DNA from: Onchocerca volvulus
Lineage: Eukaryota; Nematoda; Chromadorea; Rhabditida; Onchocercidae
NCBI GenBank assembly: GCA_000499405.2
Contig: HG738137.1
Location: forward strand, 23,544,546-23,608,545
DNA: 64,000 nucleotides
Reading direction: 5' to 3'
The position numbers and the translations under genes are program-made. Position 1 is the stretch's first letter. Each line of letters starts with the position of its first letter. This document shows, in pieces, positions 51,756 through 64,000 of this stretch. Under the pieces are notes generated by a model. It did not search any database and was not told where the DNA came from. It worked only from the letters and a program-made list of their open reading frames with translations.

Positions 51756-54700
51756 GTGTTGGAATTAGCAGAGAGACTCGCTAAGTTATCCAGTACAGAT
51801 GTTCATGAATATTTTCGTGATTTCCGCGCTATTCAGGATGAGCTTGATGCGGAACAATATAAAATTCAAGTAAGTGTCATTTCTTTCTTTATTTGGTATC
51901 CATATTCTTTTTATTTGAATCAGGAAATTTTGACACTAAATAAAGACCGGAACTAAAATGGTGAAGAAATAATATTGTAACTGGCACTGCATGTACTAAA
52001 TGATAATCAATATTTGATAATGTTGATTTACTGTAATGTTTGGTTCAATCATTCTTTTGACGCCGATCTCACAGTTTCAGAAGATAGCCATGTGAGATTT
52101 TGTTGAGAGATTTGAAAGTATTCAAACGAAATTCTTTGAAAAAATTAAAGTCATGCAAATCAAATATCACGAATCGGCTTTTTTCTCTAATTTTTATAAT
52201 ATGTTGCTTATTCATTTTTCTGATATCTTTATATGCAGTATCTTGCAAGTACTAGTCACTGTTCGCTATCACCATTCCTCGGTTGGTCGTACGTATTCTG
52301 CTATGATGAATGACAGACAAAAACTAATATTCAGTAGACTATTTTTGCATACATTCTAAGGATAGTGCATTTTATTTGGAAAATTATTTGGAAGTTAGGA
52401 TTATAGGAACGGATGTGCTACATGCACGAGGATCTACCAATTCAGCTCTCACGTTTGCGGTCTTTTCGAGAAAAGCTGTTTCATTTGAAGCGAAAGATTC
52501 TGAGTGCTCTGAAAAAGTATAACAATAAACAGGAAGAATTATGGTCTTTGCTTAAGCAGGTCAGTCTGTTTAATTAATCCTACTCCATATCTTCGTTATT
52601 TTGAGTTATTGCTTTTCTTTTTCCTTTTTCTTTTCTTTTTTTTCTTACATCTAATGATAGATGAAATATCTTCTTAGACCAAAACTCTCAGCGGAGGAGA
52701 TAACACTTTGAAAAAAGCCTTTCTTTTAGAATGCTCCTGATATTCACAGCCATTTGGAACGTGTCGCACAGCAGATAAAAGAGCTGAATTATCTTAGAGC
52801 TGTTCACGAGCTGACTTTTGCAAAGTCAAAGGTCAAGAAAATAATAAATGTTTCTGACTTTTATGCTCTCTATGACAATATCCAGTCTTTGAAGCAAAAT
52901 ACTGATACGGATTCGCAGTTGGTATGTGTACATTACTAAAATAATAAGAATTTTCTAGGTCATGTCTGAACAATGGATCGGAAAGGAAATTAGATGTTTT
53001 CTACTTTTAATATATTTACATGTAATGATTCTTCTGGAGAATAGTTGAAATATATTCAAATTTTTTATGCAGATATATTTAGGATGAAAATGAAGCCAAA
53101 GAGATTGATAGAATGAGGAAGCAGTTGCTCATTGAAACAGAACAGCTCCTTTCTGGTTCTCTCAAAGATTTGCTGAAGAAAATATATTACCCACTTGAAG
53201 AAGCTATTGATCTTCAAATTCATCAGAAGTTAATTCAGCAAGTGGCCATTTTGCTCAAGTGTATCAGTGTTCTGGATAATGGTAGTGTTACTTCGCACTG
53301 TAATAGGTATGAATTTTGAAAAGATTCAAGGATTCCTTTATGTGATCACTGCAATGAAAGTATTAAAATTTAGAGTAAAAATCTTAAAAGAATATAACCA
53401 TGTCTGTAGATTATATTCAAACTGCGAGGCTTTAATCAATTTTATTCCAGATCGAAACTTTTGATGGAATTAGTTGCTCCAGTGGAGATGCGATTCCAAT
53501 ATCACTTTTTTACGGAGCAAAAAACAAACGATCCATCTAAGCCAGAATGGTTTTTTACGCAAATACTCAATTGGATAACAGCAAATATCGATTTAATTAG
53601 CGTCATTTTGCAACAAATTTTCGAAGACAAAGTAGATTTTGATTTCTATTTTTTTTTCTGGAATGCTATGTGAAAGCAATAAGCATATATGCAAAAATCG
53701 CTTTCATTAACATTATTTAATTTCGGTTACTTCTGAATGTTTAAATTGAACTATGATCAAAAAAAGTTTGATAATTAAGCAATTAAATTAATAAATAAAA
53801 ATTTATTCAGGCATCCTTTAAGAGTAAAGGAATTAAAATAATAATTTCGGACAGAATTTATGGATTACTCTATCTAGTGAGTTTCAAAGTCTTTATCTTT
53901 TCAAGGCTGAGCAAAATAAAATGGTGAATGAGTATGTGAATAAGTTAGTGAACTTGGCGCAGAAAAAAGTGCAAAATATTCGAATGGAAGTAGAAGATGA
54001 TCCTGAACTGTTCTCTCATCTTATTGATGAGTGTGTCGCTTTTGAAAATGAGTTGCAAGGTAAGATATCTTTCCTTTTCATGTGCTAATATGAGTTTGGT
54101 GGGCATGATCTCCGAAATAATACTGTTAATATTTTATTTTAAATGCTATTTTAGACTAGCTTATACACGATGTTTTTTGCTTTTTTGCTTGATTTTTGTC
54201 CATAAATTTCATTGTTCATCATTTGTAGTATTTGCTTATGAATTTCAGATATCGCTATTCCGGTACGTCCGGGTAATGTGTTGCTAGTTTTATGCGAAGA
54301 TATCTATTTACTGAAGTGGCTACAACTGGAACGTGAGAGCTGTATCGCAGGAGTAGAAAATATACTTTGCGGAGAGGATTGCTGGAACAATCGTTATCAT
54401 ACTTTCTCAGACGTCGACATGGTATTATATACAATTGTAATTCTTTAAAGCTATTGATAATCATTTATGGATTTTGATATTTGAGTTTTTTTAGTACAAA
54501 AAAAAAAAAGATATGGGATTATTTCAGCAACAGGTACCAGAATGTACTGATCAATTCCTTTTGATGATCGAATCAATGACAGAACGCTATCGTTGGATAG
54601 AGAGTTTGGATGTGCAATCACAGTTCCTGAACGTGCAGGTAAATGACGTGGTCACTTGCTGAACAATAAGAAGAGAATAAAATTTAACTAATTAATGTTG

Positions 54701-56504
54701 AAAAATCATCGTTACTTTAATGGAGCATTTTTATATGTCGTCATTATAAATAAAAGATGTAATGCAATGTATAATAGTTATCAAATATGTCTAGAATTTT
54801 ATGCAACAAGTTAGATATTATAATGTATGAACTTGCTGAAAAAAACAATATTATACGCGACTTATCTGTTTCAGATATTTATGTTGGATGATTTTCGATT
54901 ACGTCTTGTACATATCTCTCAACAGCTTGCCTCTCCATGGCAAAAGCCTTTCATTCAGATTCTAAATTCTGCCTGGTATGCTTAGAATTATATAGTCCAG
55001 ATTTTTCCGAATTAAGAAACCCAAATTACTAGTTATAAGAGCAGTAATTTGGCTTATGCATTTATTTTCGGAAGTTTTGAATCAACGAAATACTGCCCTT
55101 TGTCATTGTTTCTAGTAAAAAAATAATAGAGATATTATATGAGAGAGACACAAGCTCTTCTTTCCCAACACATTTACTTATTTTATATCGTTCATATTGC
55201 TTTACTAAAAATAATAAAGAGCAGTATTTCGAATGTGAAAAGATAACTGTATGATTGCATTAGTGCAGGTACATAGCTTATGTGTTGGATGAATGGAATG
55301 AAGTAGATATATTCATACGTATTCAAGCGTTGGGGAAAAGAGCCCATTTTCGAGGTGTTTTCGAAGATGTAGCCAATATGTACAGGCATTTATGGCGGCA
55401 AAGAGCCGAAGATCTTGCATCGGCATTCTTTCAGCACATTCGTGTCTCACTGAATCGTTATCAGCACGAAAAGTGGTAATTTTCCTTTTTGATTTTCAGC
55501 ATATAGAATGTTGCTAGGAAAATTCATGAAGAAGATCAATATTTCAAAGCTACTTATTGTTACTTTACTGCAGCTTCATTTTGCTAAATAATACTTAAGA
55601 GTAAGCTCTTGAGACTTATATGTCATCTATGGAGACATTTTGATGGTAAAGGCTGGCGGAATAATTGCACTTTATAATACTCCAAATGCGATACTGGCAA
55701 AGCACGCAAAAAATAAATTTATACAAGCTTTTAAAAGACACATACATATTACAGGTATTCGTGGGAAGCAAGCAAACCATTGGATCTAACCTCTTCATTT
55801 TGTCCATTTTTACTAGAGGTGCGTCGACTGCTCAGACACGTTAATGATGCTATATCGCCTCATTCTGCTACTAAACTTTATGAAATGCTAAATGAAAAAG
55901 TAGCGGAAGTGTTGCTTGAAATGGTTACAACTGTAGCACTTAAGTGAGTATTCTGTTTCTTTTTTTTTTTTTTTTTTTTTTAAGGGTTTGAAATAAATAA
56001 ATTATAGATTTCAGCATGATGGAAATATACAAATGATAGATTCCTCAAAATCTTAAAATATGTATTTCAGTGGTTATGGCGCCGCTCAAATACTTTACGA
56101 TATAACGAACAGCCTCATCCCTGTGCTTAATTCCTTGTATAGTTATCACGTTAACACTGTTAATCTAGAAACTCTCGATGAACCGGTATGTACTTCGATC
56201 CATTAATTGAATAGGGAAAAATAATGAAATTTTTTTTCAAATAAAAAAAAAGAATTCAATGAAGAAGTCACCAAATTGCATTCTCCAGAAATTCGTGGAG
56301 GTCATATCATGCCTGAAAATACTATCTCAATCTACGGGTACCGCTATTCTTTTGTACGAGGAGCTGAAACAAACAACGGATGATATGACTCCAGCATTAC
56401 TTGAACCGTTCGATGCAACAACAATAGAACGCGAACGAGCCTTAGAACTGTTGAAGCATCGTTCGGATTTGCAGTTAACAAGTGATGAAGCTGTGAAGTT
56501 CTAA
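51756..56504 (+). CDS. RINT1: RINT1/TIP20 family vesicle-tethering subunit, 5' end not found
   Basis: RINT1/Tip20 is a subunit of the NRZ (Dsl1) tethering complex at the ER that captures Golgi-derived COPI vesicles; RINT1 is also linked to Rad50 and the G2/M checkpoint. Exons found: 51756-51869, 52407-52559, 52730-52921, 53083-53306, 53451-53631, 53906-54059, 54249-54421, 54528-54638, 54875-54975, 55269-55475, 55755-55943, 56071-56185, 56289-56504; 709 residues against 792 in human. The first exon here starts after a TTGCAG acceptor, has no Met and has a stop upstream in frame, so at least one 5' exon is missing. The N-part is coiled coil. Diagnostic matches: MRFQYHF.....TNDPSKPEWFFTQIL.WI, ELFSHLIDE...FENEL, TERYRW, FLNVQIFMLDDFRLRL, and the C-terminal GYGAAQILYDITNSLIPVLN. 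All phases agree. Confidence 0.9.
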
Positions 56505-56717
56505 TTATTCTTGATATATCTAATTTTAAGTTATATGTTTCATAGTTTGGAAAGAATAAGATGTTCGGTTCAGTTTAACTTGCATTGCAGTAAGAAGGTT
56601 TAAATCTCAAATTATGATTTTCGCATTTTCAATACGATTACAATGAGATTTGAAAGATTTCAGATACCTTTTATTCCCTATCACACTCGGCTTTATTGTG
56701 AAATTTTGTCCTGCACA

Positions 56718-56723
56718 AATAAA
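56718..56723 (+). terminator. Probable poly(A) signal of RINT1
   Basis: AATAAA lies about 214 bases behind the TAA stop. It is the first canonical signal seen downstream on the + strand. Confidence 0.45.
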
Positions 56724-58405
56724 AACTCTCTGATAAAACCGTAACGAGATAAAGAAGGACTATTCTGTTATTTGAGTATAAGGATCTATTTTGAGAAGCC
56801 ATATTGCTTACTTTACTAAGCATTATCAAACATAAAGATCCAAAAAATAAGAGGAAATCACGAAATTTCTTCTCAGATTTTTCGGATCTTTATTGCTGAT
56901 GACTGGTAAAACAAGTAAATGTAAATGGATAAATGCTCCAGCAATCAAAAATATGCTGCGAGAAGCAGGGGTAACAACAATAATCAATGGAAGAAACCTA
57001 TTAAACTGAAAAATAGACCAGTACCTTAAAAATGTCTCCAGATTTCCTCTGTTAAGAATATTTGATTGATGAGTTTTTTCTTTTTTTAATGAATTCCTTA
57101 ATGATTTTTCCCTATTCGTTATAATTTTAAGACTCTGTCGGATGGTAGAATGCTAATGGAATAAAGGACTGGTTTTTTTTTTGAATCCTCGGGAAAAATC
57201 GGGAACTTCAGCAAATGTTTTGAAAATATTGAACATATTTGTCTTAATTATTCAAAATGGAGTTTTAAAGAGTATTTTTTTAATTTAACAATACCATCTT
57301 ATCTAGAAACTTAAAACAGAGGAGAGTAATTTCGAAAGAAGGTATAACATGTGAAATAAATATTTCAATTTCTGTTTTTCTTAAAATTCCAGCCGAAACC
57401 AACATATAGAGCGAGAGATATATTAGAAATGATAAAATCGAACTGCAAATGCAGTATTAGAAAATTTTTACAAAGCAGACATTCGCATTTTCAGGCTTAT
57501 TACAATAGGTCAACATCAATTTTGCGAAAATTTTATTATGAAAAAACTAAACAATTATTTTAGCGGATTGTAGCTTTTTTATTCTGAATTCAGCAGAGAA
57601 TTTTCAGAAATGATAATTTTTTAATTTGTTCCTTTATATGTTCTACACAGCCTATACAGTTTTATTTCCGATAACTCGATGGAAACTGCTCGTTTGAGGA
57701 TGCCCCAGAATATTATATCTGTAAATCATCATTCTCGGTCTTGAGAAAAGTCAAATATGGAATAAAGACTGAAAACTTATAGACAATCTGGTAAATACGG
57801 AATAAAGACTGAGATTCAACCGATTTTATAGTTAAATAGAAATGTATAAATGGAATATTATATTTATGGATGGTGGTTATTTACAGGCATCCTGCTATTA
57901 ATCAAATAATAGCATCCTGCTACTAATCAAATAATAAAAACTAAGAACAACAAAACCGGACTCTCTAATGGTCCATTGTATTGAGGTACAATAACTATTA
58001 TACTGAACGTATAATTTTGCAAATTTCAAATATGGCTTACAACAAAGATCACAAATCATTGTGAAGTTCCTGAAATGATACAATAAATGTTCAGGAAGAA
58101 TATATGTATATATAAATATATAATAATCGAAGACTGGAGAAAGCTGAATTGAAAATGTCATTTAAGAAAACATCATTTAAGCAATGAAAGTATTTGTATC
58201 AATACAATTAAGGAAATGAAATAATAAAGCTTCCGCATTATAACAAAAAAAAAAAAAATTTTTAGTTCGTACATTAAAAACTATCGCCAGTTCTTCCTGT
58301 TTCTTTTAATAGATAAGTATTTTAATATCTGAAAGCTCAACAATGATATTTTGCCGAAGAAATGGAAAGCAGAGATTTTTTTTTTCAGAGAGATTCCTTG
58401 CTACT
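56724..58405. other. Tail-to-tail intergenic region, RINT1 / NCAPH2
   Basis: AT-rich sequence with no gene. It includes a 25-bp direct tandem duplication at 57887-57936 (GCATCCTGCTA(T/C)TAATCAAA core) and a repeated ACGGAATAAAGACTGA-like block near 57757-57815. An 87-codon minus-strand ORF at 57898-58161 has no recognisable features. Confidence 0.6.
57887..57936. repeat. 25-bp direct tandem duplication
   Basis: Two adjacent copies of a 25-base unit differ at one position (T/C). This is a recent local duplication in intergenic DNA. Confidence 0.85.
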
Positions 58406-58411
58406 TTTATT
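58406..58411 (-). terminator. Probable poly(A) signal of NCAPH2
   Basis: On the minus strand AATAAA lies about 100 bases behind the TGA stop at 58512-58510, a usual distance for a nematode 3' UTR. Confidence 0.5.
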
Positions 58412-58509
58412 TAAATTGCTTCTTTTTTGAAATTTTCGATATTTCAAAGACATAAAGAAAAGATGTGCATATATTGAAAGCTTTTTAAATGCGAACTCTC
58501 ATAAAGATT

Positions 58510-61500
58510 TCATCTAATATTAGGTGGAGAGCACTGAAAATCATTTATGGTGACGTGTTCCTTCTTGAGTAATTTTAGTGCTAAATTTTTTCCATCTTTT
58601 GTGGATTCAGTTCCGCAATCAGAATCCAACTCGACATTTCCAGTATTTGCAAGCATCAATGATGCTAAAAAGTAACGAGTGATATCATGCAGCGTGCTTA
58701 CATTTACCATCAGCTAAAACAAGAAAGTTGGATAGAACGAAAAACATTGCAAATCAATTAAATATGATTAAATAATTGCTACAAGGTATTTGATTACAAA
58801 TTCCAGTGAAGAACTTAGTCTAGACAAATAGTTTACTGATCGGAAGTTTCCTGACATCAAGCTGTATCTCAATTCATTGAAAATTATGTGTGGAGATTAG
58901 ATTTTTTTTTTTCTTTGATTCCAATAACTATCAAATTTCGCATTTTGCTCGGGAAGAAATATGATATTGATATAATTTTCCTCTACAACAATCGCTGGAT
59001 TTTTTTCTCCCAGTAATAATCTCTACTTTGATCTTTTGTGAATTTCTATCTCCTAATATCTTCACATCAACTGCATGATGTTATTTACTGCACATTTTCA
59101 TCTTTAATATTATTTCAGGAGTCAAAATCACCTTATTTTTAGAAGATTAGACTTAATAAATACTAGCCTCAGCGAAATTTTTTGTTTGTCCAGTACTTTC
59201 ATACTGTTCTAAGAGCTCGATACTATATTGATGAATGTTAAATTCTCGACGTGTTTCCTCTTCTTCCAATAATGGCTGAACTTTCTCCTCCCATTGTTGC
59301 ACGCGCTTGCATAATTTCGATGTAGTTTCTTCCGCTGATGACCAATATCTAAAGCATACAGCATTTCAGTGCTACAGATTAATGAAAACACATAGGAATG
59401 CAAAATTAGAAATGAAAACAGACTCTAATATGAGTTACAGTTCTATGTTTATATCCTTTAATACAAGTACAAAAGAAATTTTCTAATGATAAGAAACTAA
59501 AATAGCAAAGTACAAAAATATGAATTGAAAGGATAGTTATTACAAATTTTAACAATCTTCGATCCTTTGTCAGAGATCTATAGTAGCTTGACTGATCCAA
59601 TAAAATGAAAGATGAAAATCTATTTTAGTTCAAATTATTAAAAGAACTCCTTTTTATGTGTATCAGAAACGATAACCGCATTGGAAAAAAGCTATAAGAA
59701 GGATCAGCAAGCTGCAAGTTTGCTGTTAACAGAAATACATTTCATTATATTACTTCAAAAAAAAAAAAAAAAAAAAGACAAGTAAGGCAATTGTCTCACT
59801 TTTGTAAATGAACTTTCAGCAAATCTTGGTATGTCATTTGTTCTGCAGGTTTCAAAAGAAGATTCGGGTCGTCAAAGTTCATATACAGTGAAGAAACATG
59901 AACTCTATCTTCCAAATCACCGTTGGGCATATTAGCGAAAGTTAGATTGCCATCATCTAAATTAGAAAATTGAAGAAACTGTAAAAAGCTATTTGTAGTA
60001 TTACTTATGAAAAGAATTTTTACCGATAATATCAGCAGCATCCTCTATTTCGTCGCTAGAATAATTGTTGGCGGCTTCATATCCATCTGCCTCTATTTCA
60101 CTCTCATCTGACTGAATATCACCTATAAAAATGAATTTTAAAAAGAAATCTATATCATAATTATTTATTCATCAACATAGAGTATATTAAAATAAATAAT
60201 ACGCTCTTCTATTTCACAATGAGCAAGTTATGAACTGGTAAATTCACAAAAATCATGCCTAACCTGATTGTTGATATGATCCTATCTGTTGCGAAAAGCG
60301 GTCCTTAATCATATTCATTCGTTGCCTTTCTAAATTTCGAATAAGCCTAAAAATCAAAAGAAAACTCAATTAAATCGCTATAGACGAACTGCTAAAATAT
60401 CCAGCACAAAACACCTTACTTTCCGAAAATAATTGAGAAGTCATCATTCGGTACTAATGCAGTTCCTTTTGGTAACGAACGATATATATGCCGTTGAAGG
60501 AAGTTATTGAGAGTAGAAGTTTTCAACCCTAATTTTTCTCTTTTTTTTAATCGACGTTTTTCAACTTGTTCTGGTACAAAAGAAGGTCTACAGGCCTGCA
60601 AAATAATTCATCTGCTATAAAACAAAGAAAAATAACAACATTTGAACGTGTAAAAATCACGAAATAGTTTACATGAATTCTGAAAAAAATCAAATAACAC
60701 GTGAATAACAATTTAGCAGAAAAATTTTAATTTTAGAATGCTCTATATTATGCGCAAATACGGTAATATAATTTGGAAAATTTTCATTTGAAAAAAGAGA
60801 TTTGCAGAGAGCCTATTAAAATGTGAAAGTAAAAATCGACTAGCAATTAGAAAGTAGTCAAAAAAATGTACCCGATAAGGTGCATGCTTGCATTTCTGAA
60901 ATCGAAATAAATCCATAACGGGCTCATCTTCATCTGCATCGACAAATACTTCTTCATCAGCCTATACTTTGAATCAAATTCGGAATTTTCAATGATACTA
61001 CCATACCATAATCGAAATTTTTACTAAAGTTTCTTTCTAATTCGATTTCTAGAGAAACAGATTTGTTTTCTAGTGGAGAAAAAAGCGACTATTTCTCATT
61101 ATTTAATTGTTAGATTTATTCATCAAGATGAGAACCAACCGGATGATAATCCTTGCCGTCCTCAACACTGTCAAATGCCCGCTCATCAAATCCGAAATCG
61201 CCGGTTTCATCGTTTGCATCTTGTACATAATTTCTGCTAACATCATCTTTTATCATTTCTGCACCAACAGCAGTATCACTAATAAGCTCTACATGAGTCG
61301 TATCACGACGTGTTAACGTATTCAGATTGGTAGCAGATGTTACACGACGAACTTTCTCCACTTGACTAACAGAGCCACGAAACTGTTCATTATCAACTAC
61401 ATCTATAATAGGTATTAATTGGATTATTTTTTCATTGTTTAAGTTTATATATTAAGAGAAAATCTAAATGTCAATTTTTCATCGTAGTTAGAATGAAATA

Positions 61501-63625
61501 CTGTTATTCTGATAGTTTATTGAGACGTATTACAGGGAAAAATTAAGATTATTAGGAACTTTGAAAATAAAAACTATAATTCGAAAGCCAAAACCAATTA
61601 TAACGAACGTGACCACATACAGTCAAAGAGTTCGGGCATAAATCCTTTATCTTCTAAGCAGGACTAATTCCAACTTTCCTATCCTATACCACCACTACAC
61701 ATAAGTTGACTATTATTAATCAATTAAAGATATTTCAACCATTATATTACTTTTACCGAACTGTCCATCATCCTGCTGCATCAATACATCAACGTAGCCA
61801 GAATTGCCAAGATCTTGCTCTTCTATCACAAAGTCATTCAAAAGCTCTGCATTGACTAAATCGAGTAAAAGAGCACCCTAAAGGAGTATTCATTAGGATT
61901 AAACACAGATAAGATATAATCAAATGGAAAAGTTCAACTACTCCAAATTCTCTTAACTGCATTGTATTTAAATTATTCGAAATAAGGGATGGAAACAACA
62001 CATTGGCAGGTGATTAATTTCATGAATATATAGAATTAAATGAATGGGAAACATTTTAGCGGTAGCAGAAAGATCTCAAATTGAAAATACAGTTGCTAAA
62101 AGCACTGCAAATTTTTTCGTAAATACTTGGCGACTACTATCTATTTCATTCTTTACCTTTATAAGATATACATTCCATTCCGAAAAGTTAACATTCATAG
62201 TTTATTTAAGGAAGCAAAACTGACGCTCTTATGGATGAAACCAGTATTGATAATGAAATCATCTTTTTTACCGATCAATTCCTTAAGATTTCGGGATGAA
62301 TATAGCGGTACATTGGTTTTCTCGAAATCAGCAAGCGGCATCAATGATATTGGTATCTGAAAATTCACAAAATCTCGTATAAAATTACAAGCTTCAATGA
62401 TATTATCGGTCTATCATTCCAAATTATTCTACGAAACAGTCGAATGATTTAAATTTGAGCAAAAGATAGTGATCGATATCCAGTGAATAGTGGATGAGTA
62501 CTGTTCTCCATTCTGTTAGTATTTTATCATTTCGTATGACAACCTGTGGGAGTAAAGGAGGAGGTTTCGCTTCACTCTTCAACATTAATGTTTTCCAATC
62601 GACAGATCGAAGGTTTGTGAATTGAATTAGCTCACAAGGATCATCCGGTTCTTGGGTAATTTCATCAACGTCATCTTCGACATTTTCCATATCTGTAATA
62701 TGATAGTCATTATAACATTAATATCTTCGCATTACAGTATTTTGTCATTATATCATTTTTATTACTTTAAATATGATCACACATTGCAATTATCCAAAAT
62801 ATATCTTCAACTAGATATGCCCATTTAAAAAAAATTCATTTTTTTCTGAATATCATTCGTTATTTACTTAATTATTTATTTCATGGGGTATCAGCTGGTT
62901 ATTTATGTATTTAATTTGAATCATTTGTTATTTCAAATCATAAAACTTCAATTCTATCGCAATACTAATATGCACATTTCCATAGATTATATTCTACTGA
63001 AAGGCAACCATACACTTTCATCCATAAGATAACAAGTGATAAGTTGATAACAGTGATTAAAGAGGAAAGTGATTGAAAAATAATTCATCTCATCACCTGA
63101 ATTTCTTTTCTGGGATATCTTTTTATCACGGAGTTGTTCATAGAAATCCCGTGCAAGTCCGTGAACATACTCAACTTTCTTGCCATATACCATCGTAGAA
63201 CCTTGAATAAGTATTGCTGCTTCCGCAAAATTAAATTTGCCCTCTCTACCGATTCCCACATCTTCTGATCCTGAATGATCACTTAGTTCTCGTATCCTGA
63301 ATATATATACATAGCAGTGATAAGAATTATCAGACTGATGAGAATTTGTGATAATGATATTTAACTTACGTATCCTACAATATATTATATTGACGAAACT
63401 TATCAAGTACTCATTAACGATAATGATCATGATATAATCTGTTACCCACTGTAATGGATAGAATATATTTCTTATAGTATACCTTTAGTGACGATGAATA
63501 AAAGATGCTTACCTTTCAACGAATTCTTCCAATAGATGGCTAATATCGATATCCCAGTTTTTTTGCAAATCTCTTATGGGTTGCAATAGGAAAGCATATC
63601 GAGTACTTAATTCATCATCAGCCAT
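58510..63625 (-). CDS. NCAPH2: Condensin II complex subunit H2 (NCAPH2 / KLE-2 type kleisin)
   Basis: NCAPH2 is the kleisin of condensin II: it bridges the SMC2/SMC4 heads and binds the HEAT subunits, acting in mitotic and meiotic chromosome condensation. Exons in transcript order: 63625-63513, 63296-63097, 62692-62544, 62356-62225, 61877-61757, 61402-61140, 60961-60872, 60595-60420, 60346-60264, 60122-60024, 59956-59800, 59348-59168, 58713-58510; about 655 residues (human 605). The N-terminus reads RYAFLLQPIRDLQKNWDIDI then NFAEAAILIQGSTMVYGKKVEYVH, near-identical to human [24 protein letters not shown]. The middle is acidic. The C-terminus has RVQQWEEKVQPLLEEEE...FNIHQYS and RYFLASLMLANTG, the SMC-binding winged-helix part. 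The donor at 62225 (AGC|GTCAGT) was chosen over GTAAAA at 62269 because only it keeps frame. The last intron has a GC donor. Confidence 0.93.
59167..59168 (-). other. NCAPH2: GC-AG intron donor in NCAPH2
   Basis: The minus-strand exon ends ...AAT TTC GCT GAG and the intron starts GCTAGT; the acceptor is TTTTAG at 58714-58719. The join FAE|LMV aligns with human FAELVA, and no GT in phase exists before the next stop codon. Confidence 0.6.
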
Positions 63626-63640
63626 CACTTCTACGCTGAA
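63623..63640 (-). promoter_or_regulatory. NCAPH2 leader with upstream splice acceptor
   Basis: On the minus strand CTTTTCAG ends at 63636, ten bases before the ATG (63625-63623). This is a likely spliced-leader trans-splice acceptor, or a 5' UTR intron end. Confidence 0.5.
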
Positions 63641-64000
63641 AAGATAGATTAATTCATGTCATAGGTTAACCATTCAATCTACCCAAATTTCATAACAATA
63701 AAATGTTTTCACAGTAATCCAAGAAAGAACACTTGCCTAATCCTATCTGTCAAGAAACCTAAGAAACTAAATTTCTAATCTAAGAAATCTCAGAAACTAT
63801 CTGTAATCTAAGAAATTTTTCCGAAATTTCAAAAACCTCATCTCCCGCGTATGTGAAATTGCGTAGGCCGCAAAATACCGACTCTGCATCAAGAAAGGAT
63901 AAGACTTGTGATTACGTCCGGAAGGATTTGTTTTTGCGGAAAGTCATGCACTCGTTAGGGTTGGAATCTTCCGTCAGATACAGCTCTTAAGTAAGGGTAA
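63641..64000. other. Sequence upstream of NCAPH2, no gene recognised
   Basis: The part at 63700-63830 contains a short repeated motif (AATCTAAGAAA(T/C) type) three to four times. From about 63840 to the window end the GC content is clearly higher than elsewhere in intergenic DNA. This could be a promoter, a first non-coding exon, or the end of a neighbouring gene cut by the window edge; I cannot tell. Confidence 0.4.

Overview
The window looks like nuclear DNA from a nematode, most likely a clade III (filarial/spirurid) worm. The base composition is very AT-rich. The genes are cut into many short exons. Introns end in TTTCAG or TTTTAG, homopolymer T/A runs are common, and several initiator ATGs lie 7-30 nt behind a free-standing splice acceptor, as expected where a spliced leader is trans-spliced on. 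The species cannot be named from the sequence alone. There is no bacterial, viral or transposase coding sequence that I can recognise.

Five protein-coding genes can be reconstructed exon by exon. From left to right they are: (1) + strand, 2872-26800, a 47-exon TRIP12/Ufd4-type HECT E3 ubiquitin ligase of about 2133 residues, complete from start to catalytic C-lobe; (2) + strand, 37934-42890, a small nine-exon coiled-coil protein of about 307 residues with a segment resembling the N-terminal coiled coil of APC / suppressor-APC-domain proteins; (3) - strand, 50039-44764, a 14-exon LETM1 mitochondrial inner-membrane cation exchanger of about 765 residues; (4) + strand, 51756-56504, a RINT1/TIP20 vesicle-tethering subunit (13 exons found, at least 709 residues, first exon not found); (5) - strand, 63625-58510, a 13-exon condensin II subunit H2 (NCAPH2, C. 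elegans kle-2 type) of about 655 residues. Splice phases close for all models (for example 6402 nt = 2134 codons for gene 1).

LETM1 and RINT1 are head to head across about 1.7 kb that carries two inverted repeats. RINT1 and NCAPH2 are tail to tail with about 2 kb between them. An 11-kb, very AT-rich stretch without a recognisable gene (26.8-37.9 kb) separates genes 1 and 2; it contains a strong miRNA-like hairpin near 28.6 kb and a microsatellite cluster near 34.2-34.6 kb. The five products act in unrelated processes (ubiquitylation, mitochondrial ion exchange, ER-Golgi tethering, chromosome condensation), so this is ordinary gene neighbourhood, not a pathway cluster.

The most interesting points are in detail: a run of seven in-frame, phase-1 symmetric small exons in the TRIP12 gene followed by a 3.6-kb intron that seems to hold an alternative trans-spliced first exon; several hairpins that could be miRNA precursors; and two GC-AG introns.
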